DNA of 64,000 nucleotides, taken from assembly GCA_021399435.1 (NCBI GenBank), contig JAJTUP010000008.1, positions 1,488,001 to 1,552,000 on the forward strand. Direction: 5' to 3'. Below the pieces are notes generated by a model. The model was given only the letters and a program-made list of their open reading frames with translations. It was not told the origin of the DNA and did no database searches. Numbering within the stretch: the first letter of the stretch is position 1; each line of letters begins with the position of its first letter. Source of the DNA: Diaporthe sp. PMI_573 (taxonomy: Eukaryota > Ascomycota > Sordariomycetes > Diaporthales > Diaporthaceae). Made by a program: the position numbers and the translations under genes. Shown in pieces: positions 32,108-44,578 of the stretch.

Positions 32108-33623
32108 TTTGGCGGGTTTTGACTCTTCTTTCTCGTAGGTTGAGTGGGTGGATGAATGAATGGGCGAAGCGAGCGAGCGAGTGTGCGAGTTCGAGGTCAG
32201 AGAGCGCCGGCGCAGAACGTGTAATTGAGAAGCCAAGAAGGATTAAGGTTTGTTGGTTTGGTAAAAGAATGTACGTGGAAAGACAATTGACCAGCAATGA
32301 CTCAAAGGTTGGGGTGGTGCAGAAGAGTCGAAGTTGGTAACGAATGGAAGTATATCAAGGCAGACGACAGAAGAAAACGAAGCCAAGGAGCCCCGACCAA
32401 CTCGACACGCCCCGCGGTGCACCACTTATTGGGGCCCGCAAGCCTGTGCACAAGTCTCCCGGAGCCCCCGCCCAGCGGCTCAGGAAGCTTGGCTTCTTGG
32501 AACGGCTCTAGATCGCAGATTTGGTGATCTGACAGGTCCATGGTGTGGTGGTTCTGCGGTGGGCCGTCGCGCGTTCGTCTCAGGGGTGCCGTGGATGAGA
32601 CGAAGGGTGAGACGCCGTCCCCCTGGCGCCGGGTGCACACTCTGACCCGGGACGTTTCGACCAACCACAGCCAAAAAGCCATCCGAGTTACAAGCTATTG
32701 CACCCTGCTGTCCTTCTTCTTTTCCTGTTTTCAGATGACGTTCATTTCTAGGATTGTTTCTACTCGTCATTTGAACTCTATCTTGCATTGTTTGTTGTTT
32801 GTTGCAGAGTTATTACTGCACTGAACGTGAACGTCTAGGCATGAACGGCTAAGCTCGAAATGTGGTTTACAGCCTGCAGGCATCCTTTTCAATGGGCTCT
32901 TTACAGGGCGGTTAGCACGCCCACAGGTGCATATTGGAACTGCGGTAGGACTCCACCTCAGCGACTAGTTCGAGCCTCAAAGCTTGGCAAGGGGATCGAC
33001 ACGATGAAACCGGATGCCCCTTTTGGACGGGATGCAAAGCCCATCCGTGACCCAGTCTATGGTTGACCCGTGTTGCTTGTGGCACCACGATCGCGCTATC
33101 TTCCTGGCAATCGCAGCCTTTTCTGGTCGGACATGACGGTACCAAGGAAACGATGTTGCTGAGAGTCGAGGTCTTCACGAATCACAACCCTTGGATTCAG
33201 ATGTTCACGGCAGGCTCTACTGGACGACCCCAGCCCAAGCCATCCCCGATACCGAATCAAGACTCTGCTGAACCTTGGGACCCACTTATCTCTTTTTCAT
33301 GTGCGTTTTGTACATCGAGGCGCCATCTGGTTTTGTCCTGGGGTACTGAGGCTGATTTTAAGTATTTCTCCTCCCGGCAAGGCCATGAGGGATGATGGTG
33401 TATCTATCATGCACGCTACATCGAGCGGACTCGTGATGCAGTAGAGTAGGACTAGCTCAAATGGCACTGAGGTGTTTATATGGCTATGAATGATTTGGCC
33501 AAGGTGTGTGTACACGCGCTCAAAATATACCTTTGCCCAGGTGCTTTAGGAGACACAATTCACATGCAAGCAACCGTTTAGCCAATCTCGTCGATTCTTA
33601 GTCTCATACTAGTAGTGTTTGAT
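32108..33623. other. Intergenic, no supported gene
   Basis: About 1.5 kb. The 32.3-32.7 kb part is GC-rich and open in several frames at once, which is why spurious frames appear on both strands; no family resemblance. Confidence 0.5.
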
Positions 33624-35519
33624 TTAAGTTGATGAGAGGGGTTTTCCCTCCATGATCTGCGCAAAAGCTTGCAGGGCAGCGGCGGGTTCTGTCCGGGTAC
33701 ACAGTCAGCCCCCTTCAACTCTGGGGTTTTTAACACTTCATGACGCCTTGAAATGGAAACAGACTTACGGTAATAAGGCACTTCGTGGCCGGCTTCGTAG
33801 ACGCGAAGGAAGTTCAAGTTACCAGCGGTCTTGAATTGACCATGAGACTTGCCGTTCACCGTGTACTCGGCAAGTTTGGCAGATTGGAATGCGGCGCTGT
33901 TGGTGTAGTTGATGGAGTTGACGACCAGCTGAGATCCGTACCAGTTACAGATCCAGTCTAGATCACCGGCCCAGACCAAGACGTTGACACCTGACCGCAC
34001 AACTTCCGATAAGGGTTCGAGGAATGACCGGGCTTCTGCAGAAGGGAATTCTGGGTAAGCTTCAAGAACACAGAAACGACAGCGAGATCGGTCCTAGGAT
34101 ATGGATAGCTTACCGTCGCCACTGGAGACCATCTTGTTGTAAGGCGTGTCTGGACACTCGCCGTAGGTCGTTTGGGCCCCAATAGCAGTCATGACAGACT
34201 GGCTCTGCAGGTAGTCGACATACGTCTCTGGTGGATCGGTGGACTGAGAGCTGCTGGGCTCGAGAACATCGTAGACGTTGAAGTCGTTCGCATTCTCGAT
34301 TGGCGTCTCAACGGCAGACCGGCAAGTGCTGTCTCCACTCAGGCATGCGTTGTTATTGCCTGTCAGACCCGTGCAAGATGCCAATGCTGGGACACATTTC
34401 TTTGAGTAAGCGCTCTGCGGGGGTGGTCATTGTCAGTGGGTGAGATCTTGGGAACAGCACGAGGTTGCAATAGGAATCCCCACGGCCCGGTCAATAGCCG
34501 AGCAGAAAGAACGAGGTACAAGGTGTCGTCAGAACGGCATACCATATAACTCTGGTATTGACTCGCAGAGATCAGCTGCTTGTAGGTGTTGTTGTAGGCG
34601 AATATCGGGTATGCCTGATATTGAAGCACAGGGTCTATCCAACCGTTGTTGATGCCTAATACAGATGTCAGTGACGATGTTTCACGCACCTCTACGCAAA
34701 GATATATCACCTAATGCAACCAGGTTGACCTTCTCGCCAGTGATGGTACCGGCAGCAATCTTGGCGTTTTGGGACTCGAAGTAGGCAGCAAACTCGGGAC
34801 CGTAGTGGCCACCATAGGACTCAGTCCAGAGACCAAAGTCTCGGTTCTCGTACTCAGGGAATGCCGCGTAGAAGTTCTGGAGGAACGTCCAGACGTACGC
34901 AGCTGCGCTGACCGTAGACGTAGCTTCATCATCACCATAACTAAAGCCGGTGCCGATAGGCTTCAAAACACGCATTAGCACTGAAGCCTTCTTGCCTCTG
35001 GAAGGGGACGCTGGCTCACCTGGTCCACGTAGAGCATGTTGGCATATGTGTTCCAAGAGTACTGGTTCAGGCTCGGCTTGCTGCTTCCATCGGCGAAATG
35101 GCAAGGGCCGTGTTCTTGAAACAGCCCGATCATAGAAGAGCAGCCAGGTCCACCATTTAGCCAGAGAACAAGGGGAGCGGTCGACGGCTGGCTTCGGGCT
35201 GCAAAAAACCAGTACCACACTTGGATATAGTCAGTCTCTCAGTCATGATGACCAAAATGGCAAAGGATTAGGACAACTGCGTACTATGCATGTTGGTTCC
35301 TACGTCCAAGTAGCCAGAGTATTGATCAACACCTGGAGTGGTTTCACAAATCCCGCTGTTCTTGACGTAAGAGAGGGAGGATGTCTCGCCGGCGCGCTTG
35401 AAGACGTTGTACGTGACTCCATTACGCTCCTCGACATACCGCTTATTGACCGGACTGGCAGAGGGGGCGGCAGCAACCAAGCTCGCAAGGCCCAAAAGGG
35501 CCAGACCACGAAGAGACAT
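33624..35519 (-). CDS. Secreted serine carboxypeptidase, peptidase family S10
   Basis: 476 aa, seven exons on the minus strand: 35519-35285, 35219-35020, 34960-34711, 34655-34543, 34414-34114, 34035-33769, 33688-33624. All six introns are GT..AG and keep frame. Signal peptide (MSLRGLALLGLASLVAAAP) with a KR site shortly after, as in propeptide-processed carboxypeptidases. Oxyanion/substrate loop VLWLNGGPGCSSM, nucleophile Ser in TESYGGHYG, Asp in WAGDLDWICNW, His in YEAGHEVPYY. Cys-rich insert TCRSAVETP as in CPY relatives. It removes C-terminal residues at acid pH, outside the cell or in the vacuole. Start at 35543 is possible but gives a weaker signal peptide. Confidence 0.93.
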
Positions 35520-36770
35520 GCTGGTTGAGCTTTGGTTCAACACGATTCAACAAGGCGAAGCTAACTGTAGGCAAATCGAATTGCCCAACGCGAATAAAGC
35601 TTACTGTGGCCACAACCTCGAGGAAAGGGTAGTCAGCTACGGAGTACGGTCGAGGCGACGGAGTTACGTTCGTAAGATATTTATACTGCATATTGTCACC
35701 AGGACCACACGTGAACGGGGGGCATGCAAGCCAGCCGAGCCAAGGCGCGAAGGGACAACCCGGAAAGCTTCATTGAAACAAGCTTTCAGGGAAAGATGGT
35801 GATGGAACGCTAGAAGTGGACTGCCGCTTTGAGAAGGTCCCATTTCGCATATTTCATGGCTCTCGTGAACAAGGATTGCAGTCGAACCTATCAGATGCTC
35901 ATGTTGGGGGCGATTGTTACCGGTCCCATTTGCAGGCGATCCCCAAAACAGAACAGAGCAGTCAGGCCGCTGATCAATTGGCTCATGAGTGGGCTAGATA
36001 AGCAGATTCTGTTGATGCATGTGCCTTGCTGTGGGTTCAGGAGAAGCCATAGATTGCCCGACGGGAGCCGAATGTGGCCCTAAGCTTCGTGGGAATGTGC
36101 TGGCGTGCTGGGAGACCTTCCTTTTCTGGGTAGACCACAGGCCCCACGATGCTTTCATTGGACACGAGCCAAGCATCCACCAGCGATCATCTAATATACC
36201 CGCAGAAACTTGAGCAAGGGCTTCCCAGCCAGCAGCTCCTTTTGCACGAGGATTATCTCGACCGTGTCGGAACTTAATGGCGGTCATTTCCCTCAAAGTA
36301 TGCTATAGCGGTGAACGAGCTGAGAGTTGTATGACTAGGTGAATGTTGATGAAATCGATTCTATAACGGCATGAGAGATCAACATAACATATTATTATTG
36401 TGAGCGTAGGTTCGCATTAGTGGGAAGGGGGGGGGGTAACTCGCGAGCGAGGGCCATGTCGACAATATCCACTGAGTGCATCATTGGGACAATTACTTGT
36501 TCGAGTCACCATGAATTCGGTAGCTAATTATGAACAAATTGTCGAAGCGCATTGTGTCCCCTTTGCAACCGGATGAATTTTAGACCTGCTGAGATTCATG
36601 TGATGCCAAGTAGTTCTACTCATCATCCAGATCAATAAGCGGCAGTCTGAACATCATAATTCGCCTCTACAACCACACCTCGGCCAACCCCGTCCTTACG
36701 CGCATGGCTCTAATAAAAGAGAGACTGGCTCTATATGGGCTTCAAGCAAGCATACATGTGAGGAATGCTT
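35520..36770. other. Intergenic with a ten-G run
   Basis: No supported gene. Ten consecutive G at 36427-36436. The first 200 bp are the promoter of the carboxypeptidase. Confidence 0.5.
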
Positions 36771-38168
36771 CTACCCAACATAACTACCATACTTCAGGAA
36801 CTCCTCATCATTCCTCAGGGTCTGGATATCCTCGCTTCGCAAACACGCAGCGATTTCGATATCCCCCTCTGCTGTCCTTGGCATGAGGTAGAGCAAGCCC
36901 TCGACTGGCCCGAAACGCGGGCGTTTCGTGAACAATGGCTTGCTACCCAAGACATCCCCAAAGTCGATCTCGTTCAGACCCAGGCCAGCAAAACTGGAGA
37001 GCATGAGATCCCAGCCAGCCATATTCAGCGACGCGCCGTAAGATAGAACACCCTTGTCGTCCAGCTCGTGCAACGCCGTGGCAATCGACTCGATATAGTT
37101 GGACTTGATACTGAGTATGTCGCCACGGATCTGGCGGGCCAAGGCCCCAACGTCGCTGGTTGCAAGCCGCGAGTCCAGCGGCACATCTGTGAAGGTGCAG
37201 GTGACCATGTGTCCCATATACTCCTTAGGCAACGGGGGGTCTAGAAATCGTCTACCGTTAATCGCTCGACAGAACGTGATTTGCGGCTTCTTCTCTTCTA
37301 TTCGCTTCATACGCGCAGAAGTGATCCTCTGGAAGGCGAAGGCGGATAGTGTATCGTCCGTCGAGATCCACTGGTCCGGCCCCTCGGCCGCGGCTTTCAG
37401 CTCCGCCAGCTTGGCTGCGGCAAAGTGCAGGTAGACCCACTGCACATCTGGCACTGCTGCACTAGCTTCAGGATCCGCAGGCTGGGGAGGCTTGACCACG
37501 AACTTGCTGATATCCGTCTTCTCGTCGTCAGTGCCCAGAAGCTTGATGACTTTGCGTCTCTCCCGGTTCCCGTGCTTAATCTCGTCGTCGGAGAAGGGCT
37601 CACCGTGGAGTGCCTTAGAAAAGAGGCGCATTAGGTGCGCCATGCCATTCATGTCCATGGCGTGATGATTTCCTTGGAAACAAAGCAGGATGCCTCCCTT
37701 GACGATGTTGGCCTGTATAACCCAGACCGGAGCAGGCCCTTGGCTTTCGTCGTAAGAATGCGGCAGCCCTTTGCGCTCAGCCAGGATCTCGCCGTCCAGC
37801 ATATGCATTGGTCCGCCTGCCTCTATGATGTCGTCAAGAGAGGCCGAGGTATCGCTGATATCTCTGACGATGACTGGCGTCGACCTCTCTCCAGGAGGGT
37901 AGGGCACGATGGTAGCGAGGCCTGTCTTCCCTGGCCCACTTCCTTGGTAAATCACATGGCCTGCGACCCAAGGGAAAGCCCCAACGATCTTTTCAGAGGC
38001 ACTCTTCAGTGCCTCAATGCACTCATCAATGCTGCCACGGGTCCGGAGGCCGTACGCAATCACAATGTATGTTTTCAGAAAGGCCATCTGACCAAGAACA
38101 TCTTGGAGATGGGAGAAGTCCTCAGGGGCTGTCGCCCTGCCGCTGAGCTCAGTTCGCTGGACTGTCAT
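36771..38168 (-). CDS. BAHD-type acyltransferase (transferase family PF02458)
   Basis: 465 aa, intronless. The catalytic HxxxD motif is present as HHAMD (His168, Asp172), and a late DFGDVLG takes the place of the structural DFGWG motif. Two-domain length and the early SEKIVGAFPWVAGHV stretch fit the fungal branch that includes trichothecene 3-O-acetyltransferase-like proteins. These move acetyl or other acyl groups from CoA to hydroxyls of secondary metabolites, sometimes as self-protection. No core secondary-metabolite synthase lies in the window, so the acceptor is unknown; the P450 remnants are 28 kb away and unlikely partners. Confidence 0.85.
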   Translation of the reverse strand: MTVQRTELSGRATAPEDFSHLQDVLGQMAFLKTYIVIAYGLRTRGSIDECIEALKSASEKIVGAFPWVAGHVIYQGSGPGKTGLATIVPYPPGERSTPVIVRDISDTSASLDDIIEAGGPMHMLDGEILAERKGLPHSYDESQGPAPVWVIQANIVKGGILLCFQGNHHAMDMNGMAHLMRLFSKALHGEPFSDDEIKHGNRERRKVIKLLGTDDEKTDISKFVVKPPQPADPEASAAVPDVQWVYLHFAAAKLAELKAAAEGPDQWISTDDTLSAFAFQRITSARMKRIEEKKPQITFCRAINGRRFLDPPLPKEYMGHMVTCTFTDVPLDSRLATSDVGALARQIRGDILSIKSNYIESIATALHELDDKGVLSYGASLNMAGWDLMLSSFAGLGLNEIDFGDVLGSKPLFTKRPRFGPVEGLLYLMPRTAEGDIEIAACLRSEDIQTLRNDEEFLKYGSYVG

Positions 38169-40432
38169 TGCGAAGATTATGACTTGGTATTGTGATTCTC
38201 TTTGATTGGATGAGTTGCACCGAAGGCTGATTTCGTAAAAGTTGAGGCAGAGATGGTATTGTAGCTCCCCTTTTTACGCGTAGCGATGAGGTGATTAAGA
38301 ATGATTCACCCGCAGCCCTTGCGGGACCGCTGGCTGATTCCTTGGCGAATCGGTACGGTGCGTGTAAGTAAGCACTACCAACCGATCCAATGAGTGCCTG
38401 GATAAGCTGACAGGCCCAGCACATCACCATGCAATCAACACGAATTCAGTGCGACATCATTTTCCACCTTTTCCCTTCGACAAAGAGACCCAGCAGATCT
38501 CTTGTCGGTCCCCCATTCCTATTGGTGTATCTGTAGCTCGGGAATTCACGCGGAAACGCGTTACAGCTGTCAGTTCACAGTACTTGATGTTTGAATGACG
38601 ATCGGCCAGCAAGGAATAAACCTTTCCAGAGCTTGCTTGTCGGGAAGAGTCAGTCTTTCTGCCTAGACAAGCAGTTTTGAGTCTTAGATCGGCGCTAGAT
38701 CCACAAGAGTATATGCACACTTTGGTACTACGAGAAGGGAAGGCAATGGTTTCTCCAATACAATCAAACGTGCATGGTACTCCTTCAGTGGCCGCTACTC
38801 AGATGTATGCTCAATAGCCAGCCGTACTGAAATAACGTGGCTGGCTCTGAACGCACAGCAGTTGATGCTTCTTGGATTGGTGAATTATACTGTACTCTCG
38901 TTGGGCAAGTGAACTTCGGCAAGGCTTTGTAGCATCTGAATTAAAGACGCGCCACCTTTCTTTCACCAACAGCCAATCCAGTCAAGCCCCAGATGGTTCC
39001 AAACGAACTACACACTCTCAACAATGCATCCTAAAGCAGTCTTTGACAATCAACTCGCTTGGCGCTATCCAGTGTCAGCGATGTATGATACTAAGTCGTT
39101 ATTGACGCGAGCGTTCACAGTTTGTAGGATCACATATAGGATTCAAGCCCGCGACAAGGAATTGAATGCATATAAAAATCAAGACAAGACCATTGTTGTC
39201 ACTGGATTCTTCCGAATGCTGTGGTCGAGCATGTTGTTGGCCGAGGAGCTGAGTGTCAGATTCCCCTGAATGCAGCCACACCACCTCTTGGAGGATTTGT
39301 GCGTTCCCATCAAATGCCATGCTCCGGTTCCCGGGAAATCGTGGTGGCCTATGAAGAGCAATGAGAGATTGTTTCGGGAGTTATAGCCACAGATAGATAT
39401 GCGTTGCTTGACTCGTTCAATAGCCTGCTTCATAACGGCCCACTGACGATATACCAAACATGCGCACATGCTACTCCGATGTCCACTGGTCAATAGAGGT
39501 ACTACTTCAAATTCTCAGAGATGTCCCACTATGAAAGTTGAAACAGTTCACATCAAGCAACTGGCCCCGGGGGATCAGTGTGTCAGCAAATATAGGATTT
39601 TGAAAGCTAGCAGCACGAGTAGAGTCGATTAGGTCGTGCAGTACACATCTGCCATTCAGATCCAGGCCTTCTCAGAGCTGAGGTATCTGATAATTGACTA
39701 GATGATCTTGATGCCAACGCATATTTATACACTGTGCATAGGTCTGCAACCCAATATTCTAGCTCTTTGCAGTTAGCTGAGAAAGATTTTGGGAGGACTG
39801 AGGTTGCCCAAAGGACTCTACAGCCTTGGCCAGCCTTGGGGATGAAGAAATTATATGGGCCAGCCAAAAAGCTCGAGATTCGGGCGCTTCCGGCATATCT
39901 ATCTATGCCAAGAGCGTAGTGTAATGGCGAACTTTGCTGGGCATAATTGTACCTTCCGCATGAGGATACTCTCCGAATGACATTGCAACCCTACTTCGGA
40001 TTTCGACTCTGTTAAATCTGGGGCCAGTTCGTATTCAGCTCTTCTAATACTATACCGATCATTGACCCCAGATTTCGCAGACCAGTTGCACTATAACAAT
40101 GGCGTCCTTGCATGACTTCCGTGGTGACAGGTCGTTTAGCAGCCGGGAGCATGGAATGCAATTTTACGGCCTGCCATTCTGAATGGGGAACCACAATGGT
40201 AGGAGTGTCTTGGCTAGATACGGATACTGAAGCCTTGCTTCGCTTCAGGAGAGTGTCATCAGAAATGTCCATACAGTTCCACATTTCCCCACGCATTGTG
40301 CAGGCATGTGGGCCAAATGAAGTATATCAGTCCTGCATGGAAGCAACGTCTGAGACGACACTGAGCTCTTCATTGCATTTTCTACTACCAATCTGCATTT
40401 CAAGACCTCTGGGTTCGACTGCATAGGTGACA
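38169..40432. other. Long intergenic stretch, no supported gene
   Basis: 2.26 kb, AT-richer than the flanking genes. Only short random frames; no repeats or RNA genes recognised. Confidence 0.5.
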
Positions 40433-41308
40433 ATGAAGTCCTTCACGAGTAAACTCTTTGCATTTGGCGGTGTGTTGGTCGCGGCACAGGAGCTTTGTGG
40501 ATCGCCCGAACCGCCAGCAGACCTGCGAGCGTTGGTGACTCGATCGCTAAACGGACCACGGGATATCGCTGCTGATTACACAATCAACACTTACATTCAT
40601 GTCATCACAACTGATGCCAAGGAGGGCCTGTATCCACGGTCCATGATAGACCAGCAGGTGAGTGCCAACCCGAGAGTGTTACATGACTGCGTGACTGACC
40701 ACTTCGTGCAGCTCGAAGTGCTGAACGATAGGTATGCGGGCTCTGGCTTCACCTTTGTGACCGTCAGTGTCGACTACACCGTCAACGAAACATGGGCCTT
40801 CTGCGGCGCTTTTGAGCAGTGCGAATACGACTACAAGGGGGCGCTGCGCCAAGGGACCTACGCGGACCTGAATCTGTACTATCTCAGCGACTTGTACAAT
40901 AACTTCGGCGTGCTTGGATTCGCTCTCTATCCTGAGTCCGAAGTGGACGAGGCGACGCTCTCCCGCGACGGCGTCGTCAACCTGGCTGGTACCTTGCCCG
41001 GCGGGGAGATGGCAGAGTATGATGAGGGTCTCACGACGATCCACGAGGTCGGACACTGGCTCGGCCTGTTCCATACCTTCCAGGGCAACTCGTGCACCGG
41101 CGAGGGTGATCTCGTTGCCGACACGCCTCAGCAAGCAGAAGCAACGGCTGGGTGCCCTGCGAGCTCCGACACCTGTCCGGATAGTCCTGGCCTCGATGCG
41201 ATCCATAATTACATGGACTACACGGTGGATTCCTGCAAAACCGAATTCACCCAGGGTCAAATTGCCCGGGCGCAGGATGTCTTCACCACACTTCGACTCG
41301 GGAAGTGA
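40433..41308 (+). CDS. Secreted metalloprotease, peptidase family M43 (pappalysin-like)
   Basis: 273 aa after removing a 54-nt intron (40658-40711, GTGAGT...GTGCAG) that happens to be in frame and without a stop; exons 40433-40657 and 40712-41308. Removal joins SMIDQQ to LEVLNDRYAGSGF, as in relatives. Signal peptide at residues 1-18. Zinc site HEVGHWLGLFH (HExxHxxGxxH), followed by CTGEGDLVADTPQQ and a Met-turn region NYMDYTVDSC. Paired Cys suggest an extracellular enzyme. Fungal M43 proteases of this kind are secreted and have been linked to host tissue or matrix breakdown; that role is not shown here. The ATG at 40433 is used, not the GTG six bases earlier. Confidence 0.92.
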   Translation: MKSFTSKLFAFGGVLVAAQELCGSPEPPADLRALVTRSLNGPRDIAADYTINTYIHVITTDAKEGLYPRSMIDQQVSANPRVLHDCVTDHFVQLEVLNDRYAGSGFTFVTVSVDYTVNETWAFCGAFEQCEYDYKGALRQGTYADLNLYYLSDLYNNFGVLGFALYPESEVDEATLSRDGVVNLAGTLPGGEMAEYDEGLTTIHEVGHWLGLFHTFQGNSCTGEGDLVADTPQQAEATAGCPASSDTCPDSPGLDAIHNYMDYTVDSCKTEFTQGQIARAQDVFTTLRLGK

Positions 41309-42165
41309 AGAACGGCGGTGCTCATGGGCAGTAGGAAGAGATCACAGGTGGGAGAAGCCGTTAGCTGCTCATATAATGGCTTTCGTGGATGGGGTTGGGG
41401 AGTTCTGAAGGCAGCATGCTAGGAAAAGAGTGTTTGGAGCCCACACATGCGTCTGTTATACTGTATATAACTGAATACAGCCACATGTCTGATCGTTTGT
41501 GTACGTGAGTGGAACTCTTGTTTCTGCAGAGTCGCGAGCTGAACAAGAGCTCGAGTCCTGGGCAGAACTAGCTAGTAACTTGCGCTGTACATCGAAGTCT
41601 CACATGGTAATATAGAGCATTTCGTGATTATAATGGAAAGTGCTGCAAGGTGCCATTCCTATCTGCCAGTAGCCATGCGGTATCTCGATGGCCCGCTGTG
41701 TTGATTCACAATCCTTCCATGAGTAAGTGAGCGAGGGGTGGCATCAACAGGGCGCAGACTATTACAAATTCCATGAACTAATGGTCTTGGCTACAATCCA
41801 GACGTATCGTGGGCTGCATCGATGCGTTGTCCTCACCACCATTCGTCTCCACGGCCCGCATGCGATCATTATCATAGATGTAACAACACGCACAGCTCGG
41901 GATCTTACTCGTGGAGACTGCCTGTTTTCTCACATGCAAAGCTTGTCTGCACTTGAGTTTGCCGAAAGGAGCGATTTCGGGACGCCGATGCGCGTTCCCA
42001 GTCGCCACTAATTGATCGACTTCGGGTGCGATATCGCAATTCCGCTCTACCACGTGCAAACAAGTGTGAAAGGTCCGCCAGCATTATAAATTTTGACTCA
42101 CTTACACCGGACGCCACGATTGACTATAGACCATCTGTTTTGACATTGCTATTATATATTGCACT
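41309..42165. other. Intergenic, no supported gene
   Basis: Nothing recognised except a TATA-like ATTATATATTGC just before the transporter start. Confidence 0.5.
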
Positions 42166-43679
42166 ATGGACTCATCAAGAGCTTCATCGTCCATCCAACT
42201 GATCCAGCTGCCAAATACCCAACACCAAGATGTTGAACAGGCTGTTCAACCAAGTCATCGCCCCATAGCAGCTGGGGGAGTTCTCAGCGAGGCTGTCGAG
42301 GAGCAGCTCCCGCCTCGACCAGACTCCAGTCCAGCTCCAGAGACAAGTGCTAAAGCTTGGCTTTCTGTCGCTGGTGCCTTCTGCTATTTGTTCCCAACTT
42401 ATGGTAAGCCAGAACGCACAAGTCTCACTAATTATCGTGCCTACTAACGTCGTGGTAACCAGGCTTCATGCAGACCATAGGGACGATCCAGTCCTATTTG
42501 TCGTCTCACCAACTGTCAGAATATTCGACCACACAGATCGGCTGGATCCCGGGACTATACACCTCCCTATGCCTCCTCCTGGGGATCCAGTTTGGCCCCT
42601 TGTTTGACGCCTACGGCCCTCGCCTCCTCGGCCCGATCGGGTGCGCGTTGTACATCCCCGTCTTCTTCGTGCTAGCTGAGTGCACCCAGTACTGGCACTT
42701 TATGCTTACTATTGCCGTCTGGGGCAGCTTGGGGGCGGGCATCATCTCCACCATCGGCGTTGCCGTGATCGGGAAATGGTTTGTTCAGCGCCGCGGGCTC
42801 GCCATGGGCATCGCTCTCTGCGGGAGCTCAACCGGTGGGATAGTCATGCCTCTGATGCTGCGGTCGCTGCTCCCTAGCGTCGGTTGGGCGTGGTCCATTC
42901 GCGCCCTCGCGTTTATGAACGCAGCGGTGATGATCGCAGGCTCGATCTGTCTGCAACAACCTCTGCCGCAGCAAAACTATGTGGCGTCCGAGGAGCGTCG
43001 CCGGAAGAGGATCGCGTTGAACTTTATGGCCCTAACATCCAAAACTTTTACACTGATCACTATCGGTATCTTCGCATTGGAATTCGCGGTGTTCGGCGTC
43101 TTCGGTCTGTTGCCGACATATGTGACAGCAGCCAACTTTCCTTCGAGCACGGGATACGTTCTGTTGGCCATCGCCAATGGGACCTCGACCTTTGGTAGGC
43201 TCCTGCCTGGCTTGGCTGGCGACTACTTTGGTCATTTCAATGTTTTAGTCTGCATGATCCTCTGTACAGCAGCTTTCACAGGAGCGATTCTGGTCCCATT
43301 TGGCTCCACCTCCCTCAAGGCTCTTTACGTCTTCTCTGCTCTCTGGGGTTTCGGTTCCGGCAGTTTCATTTCACTTACACCCGTTTGTATGGGCAAGACT
43401 TGTGAGACGGAGGATTATGGGAGGTACTACGGTAAGCAGTTGACCGTAACATGGGATCGGGATCCACGCTAAACAACTTTGACAGGTACAATGTATTTTT
43501 TTGTTAGCTTCTCACTGTTACTAACAGTACCGATTGGCGGTCAGTTGCTGTCCACCTTTGGAACACGAGCACTGGCTGGCCTCTATGTTGGCATTGTACT
43601 TGCAGGAGGTGTTTGCTTCCTGCTTGCACGGCAGGTGCTCTATGGCAAGAGAGGATTTGACCTCAAGGCAAAGATCTAG
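42166..43679 (+). CDS. MFS transporter, monocarboxylate-porter (MCT/MCH) type
   Basis: 466 aa, exons 42166-42403, 42463-43431, 43486-43679; introns 59 and 54 nt. A polar N-terminal tail of about 60 residues precedes a first helix that contains the intron (AGAFCYLFPTYGFMQTIG). About 12 hydrophobic segments follow. MCT-family marks: the GIQFGPLFDAYGPR loop after helix 2 and WFVQRRGLAMGIALCGSSTGG in helices 4-5. Fungal members carry monocarboxylates, riboflavin or unknown metabolites across the plasma membrane; the substrate cannot be read from sequence. No metabolic partner next to it. Confidence 0.9.
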
Positions 43680-44578
43680 TTAGTCAATTATTGCAAAGTT
43701 CGGATTCACTTGGGGGCCAATACTTGCAAGTCAGAACTCAGGCTGTGTTCCATTTTTTGTAAGATACATTTCACTATGTATTTCTCCAAACAGATTGTCC
43801 ACATGCGCAAACTCTAGCTAGGTAGTGTCAGGTGTAGTAACGATAGCACTGGCAGCAGATACTCGCTGTGTAAAGCATGGTTTCTCATGAACACTTGGTT
43901 CAATTAGCAAATCAAAGGTCATTCCACATCACAGGCAGTCGTACTGGTGACTCTTTTTATGAGATGCTCAAATTTGGCAGTTCCTTGGACGGTTATGGTG
44001 AACTTTGCAGAATGCGTACGGGATCCAGCATGTCTTAAATTGGTCGTCGATGCAACTGTGGCAAATGTGAATGCTAGGTAGCAGGGAAATTTACAGGCAC
44101 CTGGGGTCATAGTCCCAGTGAAGGGTGGTTTATCACCCTGGCACTACTGGTTTACTGCCACCTGGGCAGGTGCCTGATGTTTTCCCAAGGTATTTTGCAA
44201 AGCTTCCGTGGTGACTTCCATCTAGCAAGAAACCTTGGGTGAATGCCGTCATTCACCATATTCTGCAGCCACTGCAGACAGTTTCAGACCGCCCTGTTCC
44301 CTTTTTATAGCTCGAAGATCAGAGCGAGCTTCGCCCAATCTTCCTCCCATAGTTCCGCCTCGAATGCTGTTACTCGTTCTTGGTCTCTCACGAAACTCCT
44401 TCCACCTTGCAACAACCACAAACCCTGCTCACCAAAGACTGCAGCCAGACACAAGCCTGGCAAGCTGGCAGACACAAGTTCTTCTCAATCCAAGGAGGAC
44501 ACTCGGCTGACGTGCCCTCCGAGCAGCCTACCGCCCCTCCAGCTGCCTGGCTCTTCTGAGCTGGGCGCCACTGCTGCA
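43680..44578. other. Intergenic and 5' region of the 2EXR gene
   Basis: Nothing recognised. From about 44240 the frame used by the 2EXR gene is already open upstream of its probable ATG. Confidence 0.5.

Noticed and set aside
40427..41308. Unspliced 293-aa version of the M43 protease
   Set aside because: The 54-nt segment has perfect splice signals and interrupts a conserved junction.
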